DNA of 6,627 nucleotides from an uncultured Kiloniellales bacterium (GCA_937974415.1 CALJXB010000250.1:1-6627); one strand, 5' to 3'. Positions 1 through 6,328 are shown, counted from the first letter of the stretch. A program made the numbers and translations. Notes: generated by a model not told the origin, from the sequence alone.

Positions 1-1234
1 GAAGATCGCGTATCTCCCTGCGTGCGTTCCAGCGGCTCGGATTGAACCGCGCCTCCTCGGCGTCGGCAGGCAGGTCCAACAGGGTCAAGCCGCTGAAGAA
101 AAGCTCGCGATAGACCACCCGCTCGCTCAGGCCCGGCTGCAAGCGGAATCCCATACGCTCGCTGAGCTGCCCGAGCAGGCCCGCCATGTCCCGGGTGTTG
201 CGCGCATCCAACTGGGCCAGGCGGTTGCGCATGACCAGCCAGTCGATCGGCTCCTGGCCGTTGGCCACGCGATGTTCGCTTTGCCGGGAGACCATCTGGG
301 CATAGCCGCTGGGGCCGAGGACCAAGCGGCGCTGCCGGTCGATGCGCGCCAAGACGTCGATATCCAGGAAGGAGTCATTGAGCGGCGTAATCAGGGTGTC
401 GGCGCGGGCATGACCCAGGTCGGTCAAATGGCCGTCGCTGCCGGGGGTGTCGAGGATCACAAAATCGCAATCCGCGAGGGCCGCAAGGGCTTGCTCGAGG
501 CGCTCACTCTCCTTCGCCTCCGCCGCCTCGCGGTCGCGCCCAGTCGCGGGCTCGATGCTCTGGATGCGCGGCTGGGGCAGGTCTCGACCGGTGGCGGCCT
601 GCGTCGCGGCGCGATTGGCGAGATAATGCGATAGCGTCCCCTGCTTGCCATCCAGGTCGACGCAGCCAACGCTATGCTTCTGCGTCATCAGCCCAATCGC
701 CAGGTGCATGGCGGTCGTCGACTTGCCGGTCCCACCCTTGTGATTGCCGACCGTAATGACGTAGGGCCGCTCCTCCCCGGCAAGTGTCGCTGCGGTGTCC
801 TCGTCCTCCAGGTCCAGATCGCTTTGCCCGAGGGTCATGGCGATGCGCCGGATCTGAACCATGCCGGGACGGGAATAAGCCCCTTCGGCCCGGCCCATGG
901 CGCAGGCGATGCGCATCAGGAGTTGTGATGCGTCGTCGTCTCTATTCACGCACCGCACGGCTTTCAGGGCCCGGAGGCGGCCTTCCTCGGGGTGCGCCAG
1001 GATATTCTCGGCAAAGATTCGAAAGAGGTCGGCCGCATCGTGAACGTCATGCGCCTTCAGGGGCTCGGCGCTGCTTAGCAGGTCGTCGAGGCGGCTACGT
1101 TGCGCAAAGCTGACATCGCCGTCGGCCGTGGCGACCAGCGCCGCTGCGGCCATGGCGGCATCGAGAAACGCACGATCCCGCGTGCGCCCGGTGGTACTCA
1201 AGAGGGAGTCCGACAGCTTGTTGAGCAAGCTCAC
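1..1234 (-). CDS. TerB-like domain fused to MipZ-type (ParA/MinD family) ATPase, 3' end outside the window
   Basis: One uninterrupted minus-strand frame runs from upstream of 1234 past base 1 (at least 411 codons). Residues about 22-137 look like a TerB/DjlA-type helical domain: FLDAAMAAAALVATADGDVS near the start, HPEEGRLRALKAV in the middle, then RIACAMGRAEGAYS and IRRIAMTLG at the end. An acidic linker (about 138-156) leads into a MipZ-like P-loop ATPase: deviant Walker A GNHKGGTGKSTT (163-174, signature K166 and K171), VDLDGKQGTLSHYL (192-205), Walker B FVILDTPGSD (258-267), then LITPLNDSFLDIDVLARID and LVMRNRLAQLDARN. By family, MipZ dimerises on ATP, forms a gradient from the chromosome poles and blocks FtsZ assembly near them, placing the division site. 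The ATPase part is nearly complete at the window edge. GTG 1234 was chosen because coding-like sequence (SLLNKLSDSLL) begins there, but it has no clear ribosome binding site; GTG 1240, GTG 1342 and internal ATG 898, 862 and 838 are alternatives. Starting at 838 would give an ordinary MipZ and leave the TerB part without a stop. The family call is firm; the start is not. Confidence 0.85.
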   Translation of the reverse strand, partial: MSLLNKLSDSLLSTTGRTRDRAFLDAAMAAAALVATADGDVSFAQRSRLDDLLSSAEPLKAHDVHDAADLFRIFAENILAHPEEGRLRALKAVRCVNRDDDASQLLMRIACAMGRAEGAYSRPGMVQIRRIAMTLGQSDLDLEDEDTAATLAGEERPYVITVGNHKGGTGKSTTAMHLAIGLMTQKHSVGCVDLDGKQGTLSHYLANRAATQAATGRDLPQPRIQSIEPATGRDREAAEAKESERLEQALAALADCDFVILDTPGSDGHLTDLGHARADTLITPLNDSFLDIDVLARIDRQRRLVLGPSGYAQMVSRQSEHRVANGQEPIDWLVMRNRLAQLDARNTRDMAGLLGQLSERMGFRLQPGLSERVVYRELFFSGLTLLDLPADAEEARFNPSRWNARREIRDL

Positions 1235-1468
1235 TTGCACACCGAACTCGGAGCGAAACGACCGATTTGGGCCGTCGATCCAAGCCTTTTGACCAAAGCT
1301 CCCTGTACGCGTGCGAGCATAGCGTCCCCGCTCACATGTCACGAAAAAAAATATGGCGCAGGCGTACGGTATTGAAATTATTACGATTTATTGGGTGGAA
1401 GAGGTGGCGGCTCGAATCGTCGGTGGGCGGCGGCGGCGGCGACTCCGGGGCCGGCTCCATCGCTGGAG
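1235..1468. other. Intergenic and possible leader between DUF3179 and TerB-MipZ genes
   Basis: Right after the DUF3179 stop, the minus strand can fold a small hairpin, CTCCA-GCGA-TGGAG (1468-1455), with a GNRA-type loop. It is followed by a run of five GGC units (1426-1440, plus-strand reading) and not by a T tract, so it is not a convincing intrinsic terminator and transcription may read through. Bases 1344-1395 are A+T-rich and include eight consecutive A (1344-1351), the likeliest place for a promoter of the TerB-MipZ gene, but no clean -35/-10 pair is visible. Translation of 1235-1342 in the TerB frame gives an arginine-rich, low-quality stretch, which is why it is treated as probable leader. 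Confidence 0.4.
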
Positions 1469-2476
1469 TCAGTCGATATGGAGTGCGCCGTCGGGCCGGA
1501 AGGCGTGGAATACGAAGGCGAAGGTCGTGTCGTAAGCGACGTCGTCCGGGCCGTCACTGCCGTGGCGTTGCACCACAACGTTGCCCACGTCCCGGCCGTC
1601 TGAAATGCTGCGCGTGTCCAGGGCCGAGTTCTGGCCCGCCTCCCAGGTGAGCACCAGATCGCCGGCCTCGATGCGGCCCTTCTCGCGCAGCAGGTCGAGC
1701 GCCCAGGCCTGGTCGCCGACAGCGATCACCCGGGCGAGGGGGGCGATCCCCTCGGGGTAGTCGCCGCGATAGAGGAAGGGCTGGCGCTCCGAGTCGTAGC
1801 CGACATAGGGGTTGGCGCCGTAGGGCCGCATCCCGGGATTGTTGGGCACCAGGACCTGGCCGTCGGGATGGCGAGCGGCGAAGCGCTCCCAGGACTCGAG
1901 CCGCGAGGGGAGCATGGCGAGCTCTTTGCCGGTCTGTTCTCCGACGATGCCGACCCCAAGGAACTGCTGCCACCAGCTCTCGGTGTTGCGGTCGTACATG
2001 ACCATATCGGAGTTGCGCAGCTTGCCGGTGACGCCGAACTCGGTCGCCACGCCGTCGACCCGCCGGTCGAAGACGATGGCGGAGTTACACAGGGGGCAAT
2101 AGGTGACGGCGACCGGGACGCCGCCCACCACGTCGTTGCAGATCTCGTGCCAGGTGAGGATGCGCAAAGGGTAAGCCCGGGCGTCGCCGTTGATCACCAG
2201 TGCGATCACCGGTTCCTGGGGCCCCAGGTCGGTCACCTCGGAGACCGGGACGAAATTCGGGTCGTCGATCGAAGGGATGCCGTCCTTCGGCGGCCCGCCG
2301 CTGAGAATCTCGTCGAAGTCGACGCTGGTCTTGTTGAAATCCGTGCGTGGCCATTCGAAGCGCCAGGAAGACGGATTTGCCGTCGCTCCCGGGACCAAGG
2401 CGAAATAGCCCACAATTGCCAAGCCCAGAAGGGCCAGGCCGAGGAGCCAGGGGCGAGTGGGTTTCAATGCCGACAT
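1469..2476 (-). CDS. DUF3179 domain protein with N-terminal signal or membrane anchor
   Basis: The product has 335 residues from ATG 2476. Residues 8-33 form a hydrophobic signal or anchor (RPWLLGLALLGLAIVGYFAL), with ATANPSS a possible signal-peptidase site, so the rest probably lies in the periplasm. The remainder matches DUF3179: DDPNFVPVSEV (71-81), INGDARAYPLRILTWHEICND (95-115), VTYCPLCNSAIVFDR (125-138), FGVTGKLRNSDMVMYDR (147-163), ESWWQQ (166-171), and a C-terminal FAFVFHAFRPDG (319-330). Three conserved cysteines (113, 127, 130), the last two as CPLC, are the obvious candidates for metal binding or redox chemistry, but the family has no established function that I know of. A GTG at 2518 would add 14 residues and move the hydrophobic segment inward; ATG 2476, preceded by a modest GGGGA, puts the signal at the usual place. 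It lies downstream of the DUF6356 gene on the same strand. Confidence 0.9.
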   Translation of the reverse strand: MSALKPTRPWLLGLALLGLAIVGYFALVPGATANPSSWRFEWPRTDFNKTSVDFDEILSGGPPKDGIPSIDDPNFVPVSEVTDLGPQEPVIALVINGDARAYPLRILTWHEICNDVVGGVPVAVTYCPLCNSAIVFDRRVDGVATEFGVTGKLRNSDMVMYDRNTESWWQQFLGVGIVGEQTGKELAMLPSRLESWERFAARHPDGQVLVPNNPGMRPYGANPYVGYDSERQPFLYRGDYPEGIAPLARVIAVGDQAWALDLLREKGRIEAGDLVLTWEAGQNSALDTRSISDGRDVGNVVVQRHGSDGPDDVAYDTTFAFVFHAFRPDGALHID

Positions 2477-2503
2477 GATCCCCGAGTATCGAGCGAGGCC
2501 TGC

Positions 2504-2543
2504 CGGGAGACCAATCACGATGGCGGGAGACCAATCACGATGG
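2504..2543. repeat. Perfect 20-bp tandem duplication, two copies
   Basis: The unit CGGGAGACCAATCACGATGG occurs at 2504-2523 and again, with no mismatch, at 2524-2543. It sits just upstream of the preferred DUF3179 start. The left copy contains the alternative GTG start (2518-2516, minus strand), and the right copy lies upstream of it. Because 20 is not a multiple of three, the copies are read in different frames, which argues against this stretch being coding. The perfect identity suggests a recent slippage duplication or an assembly artefact. Confidence 0.9.
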
Positions 2544-2552
2544 GTTGAGCAA

Positions 2553-2599
2553 ATCTAAGGATTCAGGTTCGGATGCAATCCGGATTCCGACCGTTAGAT
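2553..2599. other. Imperfect stem-loop between DUF6356 and DUF3179 genes
   Basis: Outer arms ATCTAA (2553-2558) and TTAGAT (2594-2599) are exact reverse complements. Inside, GGT-T-CGGA (2566-2573) pairs with TCCGACC (2586-2592) with one bulged T. The loop contains the perfect 10-bp palindrome AATCCGGATT (2577-2586). No T run follows on either strand, so a classical intrinsic terminator is not supported. It could be an RNA processing or stabilising element between the two minus-strand genes, or an operator. The pairing is visible; the function is inference. Confidence 0.35.
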
Positions 2600-2621
2600 G
2601 GTCTTTGACTCGATGACGATT

Positions 2622-2882
2622 TCAAGACCGAGGCGCCGCGGTCTGGGCTCCGGCGGTGCCGCGCAGGCGGCGGCGGTTGGTCACCATTCGGTCGTGAAGC
2701 TCCGCGATCATGGTGCTGCCGGTCTTGACGAAGAGGAACGGCAAGACGGCGTGCACCGAACAGACGAAGCCCGCCACGAAAAGGCGCAAGGCAAATCCGC
2801 CGGCGGCCGCCATGTGCTCGGTGTAGGTCTCGTCGACCGAGGCGGGGTGATCACAGAACAAGGCTTTCGACACTTTCAACAT
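2622..2882 (-). CDS. DUF6356 family small membrane protein
   Basis: The product has 86 residues. It opens with a short polar stretch carrying DHPASVDETYTEHM (11-24), followed by a hydrophobic segment of about 25 residues (GGFALRLFVAGFVCSVHAVLPFLFVKTGS, roughly 28-56). A conserved tail follows (AELHDRMV) and ends in a basic, low-complexity C-terminus. The combination HPASVxExYxEHM plus HAxLPFLFVxTGS matches the DUF6356 family of small proteobacterial proteins as I recall it. One or two membrane passes are likely. The ATG at 2882 is preceded on the minus strand by GGGAGAG about nine bases upstream, a reasonable ribosome binding site. It is divergent from the Lrp-type regulator and first of the three minus-strand genes. 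Function is unknown. The longer plus-strand frame over it has an arginine- and glycine-rich composition typical of a shadow. Confidence 0.8.
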   Translation of the reverse strand: MLKVSKALFCDHPASVDETYTEHMAAAGGFALRLFVAGFVCSVHAVLPFLFVKTGSTMIAELHDRMVTNRRRLRGTAGAQTAAPRS

Positions 2883-2974
2883 GGGGGGAATCTCTCCCGA
2901 ACTCGGTTCTTAGGGCTAAGCCTACAAGAGTCGGGTTGGAAAAAGTTTGCAAAGAATCCGGTATTTCAGCCAAT

Positions 2975-2995
2975 ATGAGCATGTCATGCTAATAG
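2975..2995. promoter_or_regulatory. Candidate Lrp/AsnC-type operator palindrome
   Basis: An inverted repeat centred on T2985 reads TATGAGCATG-T-CATGCTAATA, with a single mismatched pair (2978/2992). The core 2978-2992 fits 12 of 15 positions of the Lrp consensus YAGHAWATTWTDCTR (consensus quoted from memory). It ends 26 bases before the start codon of the Lrp-family gene and about 100 bases from the divergent DUF6356 start, where an autoregulatory site is expected. A weak sigma-70-like pair, TTCAGC (2966-2971) and GCTAAT (2989-2994) with 17-base spacing, overlaps it. Binding is inference. Confidence 0.55.
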
Positions 2996-3020
2996 TTAAC
3001 ACAATCTGGAATGAGATTGC

Positions 3021-3482
3021 ATGGATGCGATTGACAAGAGAATTTTAACGTCTTTGCAGCGAGACGCGACCCTCGCGGTGGCGGAGGTCGCCGAGCGGGC
3101 CGGCCTGTCCACCACGCCGTGCTGGCGGCGGATCCAGAACCTAGAACGCTCCGGCGTCATCCAGCGCCGTGTGGCGCTGCTGGATCCCGAGAAAATGAAT
3201 GTGGGCGTCACCGTTTTCGTCCGGGTCAAGACCAGCCAGCACAATATCGATTGGCTGGCGCGCTTCGCCAAAGGAGTTACGGAAATCGAGGAGGTGGTGG
3301 AGTTCTACCGCCTGAGCGGCGATATCGACTATCTGCTGCGAATCGTGGTCCCCGACATTGCCGCCTACGATCAGGTCTACAAGCGCCTCATTTCGGTGGC
3401 CGAACTGGCCGATGTCAGCTCGAATTTCACTATGGAGACCCTGAAGTACACCACGGTCCTTCCGGTTCGCTATGCGAAATAG
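3021..3482 (+). CDS. Lrp/AsnC family transcriptional regulator
   Basis: The product has 153 residues, the normal length for the family. Residues 1-52 are the asnC-type winged helix-turn-helix: MDAIDKRILTSLQRDA, then VAEVAERAGLSTTPCWRRIQNLERSGVIQ, with recognition helix around 30-42. After a linker, the C-terminal RAM/Lrp effector domain (about 63-145) has the usual strands and the ligand-region signature VEFYRLSGDIDYLLRIVVPDIAAYDQ. By family it assembles as dimers to octamers and responds to an amino acid or related small molecule; the ligand cannot be deduced here. ATG 3021 has a GAG five bases upstream as a weak ribosome binding site and begins exactly at the conserved MDxIDxxIL. It is divergent from the DUF6356 gene and has a Lrp-like palindrome in its promoter region. 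The sugar operon begins 215 bases downstream, so joint transcription is uncertain. Confidence 0.95.
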   Translation: MDAIDKRILTSLQRDATLAVAEVAERAGLSTTPCWRRIQNLERSGVIQRRVALLDPEKMNVGVTVFVRVKTSQHNIDWLARFAKGVTEIEEVVEFYRLSGDIDYLLRIVVPDIAAYDQVYKRLISVAELADVSSNFTMETLKYTTVLPVRYAK

Positions 3483-3697
3483 GCGAAGCCGGACAGCCGG
3501 ACCCGCCCGCCAGACCATAGGCCAGATGGGCTAGGTTTCACCGCAACTGCCATATATCCTGCTGGTGATATGCCGGTTTTAGTGATTTATTAAATCGAAA
3601 TGCGCAGCTTTGGGTCAGTCTAGCGTGCGCAGGGGCTTCGGCCCGCTTCCATCGGCGCCGCAGGGCCGTCAATAGGGCCGAATCGGAGGGCAATCGC
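3483..3697 (+). other. Non-coding leader before the sugar operon
   Basis: I see no credible gene in these 215 bases. The A+T-rich core 3540-3600 is the likely promoter area; a weak pair TGGTGA (3564-3569) and TTTATT (3587-3592) with 17-base spacing is the best I could find. Downstream lie a direct repeat TGCGCAG (3601-3607 and 3626-3632), a four-pair hairpin GGGC-TTCG-GCCC (3633-3644) with the stable C(UUCG)G loop, and a second direct repeat AGGGCCG (3662-3668 and 3674-3680). No terminator with a T run follows the regulator gene. Confidence 0.35.
3685..3690 (+). promoter_or_regulatory. Ribosome binding site deciding the TTG start of the first SDR gene
   Basis: GGAGGG lies seven bases before TTG 3698. 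There is no ATG or GTG at an equally good distance, and the protein from this TTG reaches the nucleotide-binding glycine motif after 14 residues, the usual length for this family. Confidence 0.8.
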
Positions 3698-4741
3698 TTG
3701 TCGGCGAGCCAAGGGACAAAGCCTAGCGCGGTCGTCACCGGGGCGGCGGGATTTGTCGGCAGTCACCTGGTCGAGCGCCTGCTCGCCGACGGACACCGGG
3801 TGATCGGGATCGACGACCTGTCCATCGGGCGCAAGAGCAACCTGGAATTCGCGAAGGGCGCCGAGGCCGAGGGCCGCTTCTCGTTCCATCGCCGCGATGT
3901 GGCCGCCGATCCGCTCGACGAGATTGTTGCCGGGGCCGAATGGCTGTTCCACCTCGCGGCATTGGCCGACATCGTGCCGTCCATTCAGCGGCCGCTGGAC
4001 TATCATCGGGCCAACGTGGAAGGCACGGTGCGGGTGCTTGAAGCCGCCCGCAGGGCCGAGGTCCGGCGGTTCCTTTATGCCGCCTCGTCGTCCTGCTATG
4101 GCATGCCCGACGTGACCCCGACGCCCGAGACGGCGCCAGCCAGGCCGATGTATCCCTATGCCCTCTCGAAATGGGTCGGCGAGCAGTATGTCCTGCATTG
4201 GGCCCAGACCTACACACTGCCGGCCGTCTCCCTCAGGCTATTCAACGTATTCGGCCCGCGGCACCGAACCACCGGCGCCTATGGCGCGGTGTTCGGCGTC
4301 TTCCTGGCCCAAAAGCTGGCCGGCAAGCCCTTCACCGTGGTCGGCGACGGCAGCCAGTCCCGCGATTTCACCTATGTCATCGACGTGGCCGATGCTTTCG
4401 TCACCGCGGCCGCGTCCGACGCCGCCGGCGAGGTGTTCAACGTAGGCTCGGGCGATCACTACAGCGTCAACCGCCTGGTTGGCCTGTTGGGCGGCGAGGC
4501 CGTCCACATCCCGCGCCGGCCGGGCGAGCCCGACATTACTTTCGCGGATACTCGAAAGATCCAAGACATCTTGGGCTGGCAGGCGAAGGTGCCATTCGAC
4601 GAAGGCGTGACGCGTATGCTGGAGCACATCGAGCTTTATCGCGATGCGCCGGTCTGGGAGCCGGACGCGATCGCCGAGGCGACGGCCGATTGGTTTCGTT
4701 ACCTCGGTGAAGACGAGGCTCGCGTGGAGGAACATCGATGA
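3698..4741 (+). CDS. NAD-dependent epimerase/dehydratase (extended SDR, nucleotide-sugar type)
   Basis: The product has 347 residues. The Rossmann motif TGAAGFVGS (14-22, GxxGxxG at 15-21) is followed by acidic residues at the end of the second strand (GIDDLS, 38-42), which favour NAD. HLAALADIVPS (85-95) is the extended-SDR adenine-site region, SSSCYG (130-135) holds the catalytic serine, and YALSK (154-158) is the catalytic YxxxK. SLRLFNVFGPRH (178-189) and GDGSQSRDFTYVIDVADAF (216-234) are typical of UDP-glucose and UDP-GlcNAc 4-epimerase relatives. By family it oxidises and reduces a sugar nucleotide at C4 or a neighbouring carbon in the cytoplasm; the substrate is undetermined. Translation starts at TTG. 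The stop overlaps the next start by ATGA (4738-4741), indicating translational coupling, so it probably works in the same pathway as the downstream kinase/nucleotidyltransferase. A HldD-like or UGE-like role are both possible. Confidence 0.93.
   Translation: MSASQGTKPSAVVTGAAGFVGSHLVERLLADGHRVIGIDDLSIGRKSNLEFAKGAEAEGRFSFHRRDVAADPLDEIVAGAEWLFHLAALADIVPSIQRPLDYHRANVEGTVRVLEAARRAEVRRFLYAASSSCYGMPDVTPTPETAPARPMYPYALSKWVGEQYVLHWAQTYTLPAVSLRLFNVFGPRHRTTGAYGAVFGVFLAQKLAGKPFTVVGDGSQSRDFTYVIDVADAFVTAAASDAAGEVFNVGSGDHYSVNRLVGLLGGEAVHIPRRPGEPDITFADTRKIQDILGWQAKVPFDEGVTRMLEHIELYRDAPVWEPDAIAEATADWFRYLGEDEARVEEHR
4726..4730 (+). promoter_or_regulatory. Ribosome binding site for the bifunctional enzyme, inside the upstream gene
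   Basis: GGAGG lies seven bases before ATG 4738, within the last codons of the epimerase gene. With the ATGA overlap it supports this start and coupled translation. Confidence 0.8.
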
Positions 4742-6327
4742 GCAAGGTCGTCAAGAAGTTCCCGGAGCGTGAGATACCCCTGTCGCAGGAGGCGGAAGCC
4801 TCGGCACGGGCCAAGATCAAGCCGCTCGACGAACTGGTCGATATCGTTGCCGAGGCGCAGGCCAGGGGTCTTCGGGTCGTGCTCGCTCACGGCACCTTCG
4901 ACCTGCTTCACATGGGTCATGTCCGTCACCTGGAGCAGGCCCGCGCGGAAGGCGACGTTCTGATCGTCACCATCACAGGCGATGCTTACGTCAACAAAGG
5001 GCCGGGCCGGCCCGTCTTCACCGCCCCCTTGCGCGCCGAGATGCTGGCCGCGCTCGGCTACGTGGATTGGGTGGCGGTCAACGAGGCGCCGACGGCGGAG
5101 AACGTGATCGGTGCCTTGAAGCCCGATGTCTATGCCAAGGGCTCGGACTATGCCGAGGCCGAGAACGATACGACCGGCAAGATCGTCGACGAGCGCACTT
5201 CCGTCGAGGCCGGCGGCGGGCGCATCCTCTTCACCGACGACATCACCTTCAGCTCGTCGTCGCTGCTCAACCGCTTTTTCGATATCCACGACCCCAAGCT
5301 GCGGGGCTATCTGGAGCTGCAGCGCGAGCGCGACATCGCCGACAGGCTGCTCGGCATGATCGAAGGCGTGCGCGATTACAAGGTGCTTCTGGTCGGCGAT
5401 ACCATCATCGACGAATATCACTATGTGGCGCCCCTTGGAAAATCCCCCAAGGAGAACCTTATTGCCACCCAGTACCGGGACCGCGAGCTCTTTGCCGGCG
5501 GCGTCATTGCCGCGGCCAATCACGTCGCCGGCTTCTGCCGCGAGGTGGAAGTCCTGACCTGCCTGGGCAAGGTCGATAGTTGCGAGGACCTGGTTCTCGC
5601 CTCGCTCAAGCCCAACGTGAAGATGACCGCCATTCGCCGCCCCGGCGTGCCGACCACGCGCAAGAGCCGCTTCGTCGACAGCGACTATTTGCGCAAGCTG
5701 TTCGAAGTCTATTACATGGACGACAGCCACCTGATCGGTCAGCAGGAACAGGACTTCGCCGCTTCGATCCGCGAGCGCGCCGGCGACTTCGACTTGGTCA
5801 TCGTCACCGACTTCGGCCATGGGCTGATCACGCGCAAGAGCATCGACGCGCTCAGCGACAGCGCCAAATTCTTGGCCATCAACGCCCAGAGCAACAGCGC
5901 CAACCAAGGCTACAACCTGGTCACCAAATATCCCTGGGCCGACTACATCTGCATCGACGCGCCAGAGGCCAAGCTCGCGGTGGCCGACAAGTTCGGCGAC
6001 CTCGGCCTGATCGCCAGCAAGGTGTTGCCGGAGCAGGTCGCCTGCGACCGCATGATCCTGACCCATGGCCGCTATGGCTGCGTCACCTACGACCGCTCGG
6101 AGGGCGTGCACCATATTCCGGCCTTCACCGGCCAGGCTTTGGACACCCTGGGCGCGGGCGACGCTTTCCTGGCGGTGACCTCGCCGCTGGTTGCCAGCGG
6201 GGCGGACATGGACCTGGTCGGTTTCATCGGAAACGCGGTGGGGGCCATGAAGGTAGGCATCGTCGGGCACCGGGAATCGGTAGAGAAGGTGCCCCTCGTC
6301 CGCTACCTGCAAACGCTTCTTAAGTAG
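4738..6327 (+). CDS. Bifunctional nucleotidyltransferase (N-terminal) / PfkB sugar kinase (C-terminal), HldE-like with domains reversed
   Basis: The product has 529 residues. After about 45 residues comes a cytidylyltransferase-fold domain (46-182): VVLAHGTFDLLHMGHVRHL with the HxGH nucleotide motif (58-61), RPVFTAPLRAEMLAAL (91-106), LKPDVYAKGSDY (127-138) and TFSSSSLLNRF (170-180). A helical linker leads to a PfkB/ribokinase-fold kinase (214-529): VLLVGDTIIDEYHYV (216-230), the sugar-site glycines FAGGVIAAANHVAGF (252-266), VPTTRKSRFV (304-313) and DTLGAGDAF (469-477), with D475 as the expected catalytic base. HldE of LPS heptose synthesis has the same two activities in the opposite order, kinase first. 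The likely job is phosphorylating a sugar phosphate and coupling it to a nucleotide (ADP or CDP) in the cytoplasm. Neighbouring SDR genes fit a nucleotide-sugar pathway. The exact sugar and nucleotide are not readable, so I withhold a gene symbol. Domain calls are firm; the heptose assignment is inference. Confidence 0.93.
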   Translation: MSKVVKKFPEREIPLSQEAEASARAKIKPLDELVDIVAEAQARGLRVVLAHGTFDLLHMGHVRHLEQARAEGDVLIVTITGDAYVNKGPGRPVFTAPLRAEMLAALGYVDWVAVNEAPTAENVIGALKPDVYAKGSDYAEAENDTTGKIVDERTSVEAGGGRILFTDDITFSSSSLLNRFFDIHDPKLRGYLELQRERDIADRLLGMIEGVRDYKVLLVGDTIIDEYHYVAPLGKSPKENLIATQYRDRELFAGGVIAAANHVAGFCREVEVLTCLGKVDSCEDLVLASLKPNVKMTAIRRPGVPTTRKSRFVDSDYLRKLFEVYYMDDSHLIGQQEQDFAASIRERAGDFDLVIVTDFGHGLITRKSIDALSDSAKFLAINAQSNSANQGYNLVTKYPWADYICIDAPEAKLAVADKFGDLGLIASKVLPEQVACDRMILTHGRYGCVTYDRSEGVHHIPAFTGQALDTLGAGDAFLAVTSPLVASGADMDLVGFIGNAVGAMKVGIVGHRESVEKVPLVRYLQTLLK

Positions 6328-6328
6328 C

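Noticed and set aside
838..1234. Separate TerB gene ending before a separate mipZ gene
   Set aside because: No stop codon exists in the TerB frame before the ATPase, so two independent genes would require a sequence error.
1344..1351. Eight-base A run (T run on the minus strand) as an intrinsic terminator of the DUF3179 transcript
   Set aside because: No stable hairpin directly precedes it on the minus strand.
1426..1440. Five GGC units as a phase-variable microsatellite
   Set aside because: It is short, non-coding in the assigned genes, and trinucleotide runs of this size are expected in GC-rich DNA.
1267..1650. Plus-strand 127-codon frame across the DUF3179 - TerB gap
   Set aside because: The product is arginine- and glycine-rich (it reads the GGC run) with no motif, and it overlaps the DUF3179 gene antisense.
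1868..2548. Plus-strand 226-codon frame antisense to DUF3179
   Set aside because: It mirrors the real gene and has no domain signature; the minus-strand protein matches DUF3179 along its full length.
2598..2978. Plus-strand 126-codon frame over the DUF6356 gene
   Set aside because: Composition is low quality, and the minus-strand frame has a hydrophobic segment and family motifs.
3620..4198. Minus-strand 192-codon frame antisense to the first SDR gene
   Set aside because: It is a shadow frame; the plus-strand SDR motifs are unambiguous.
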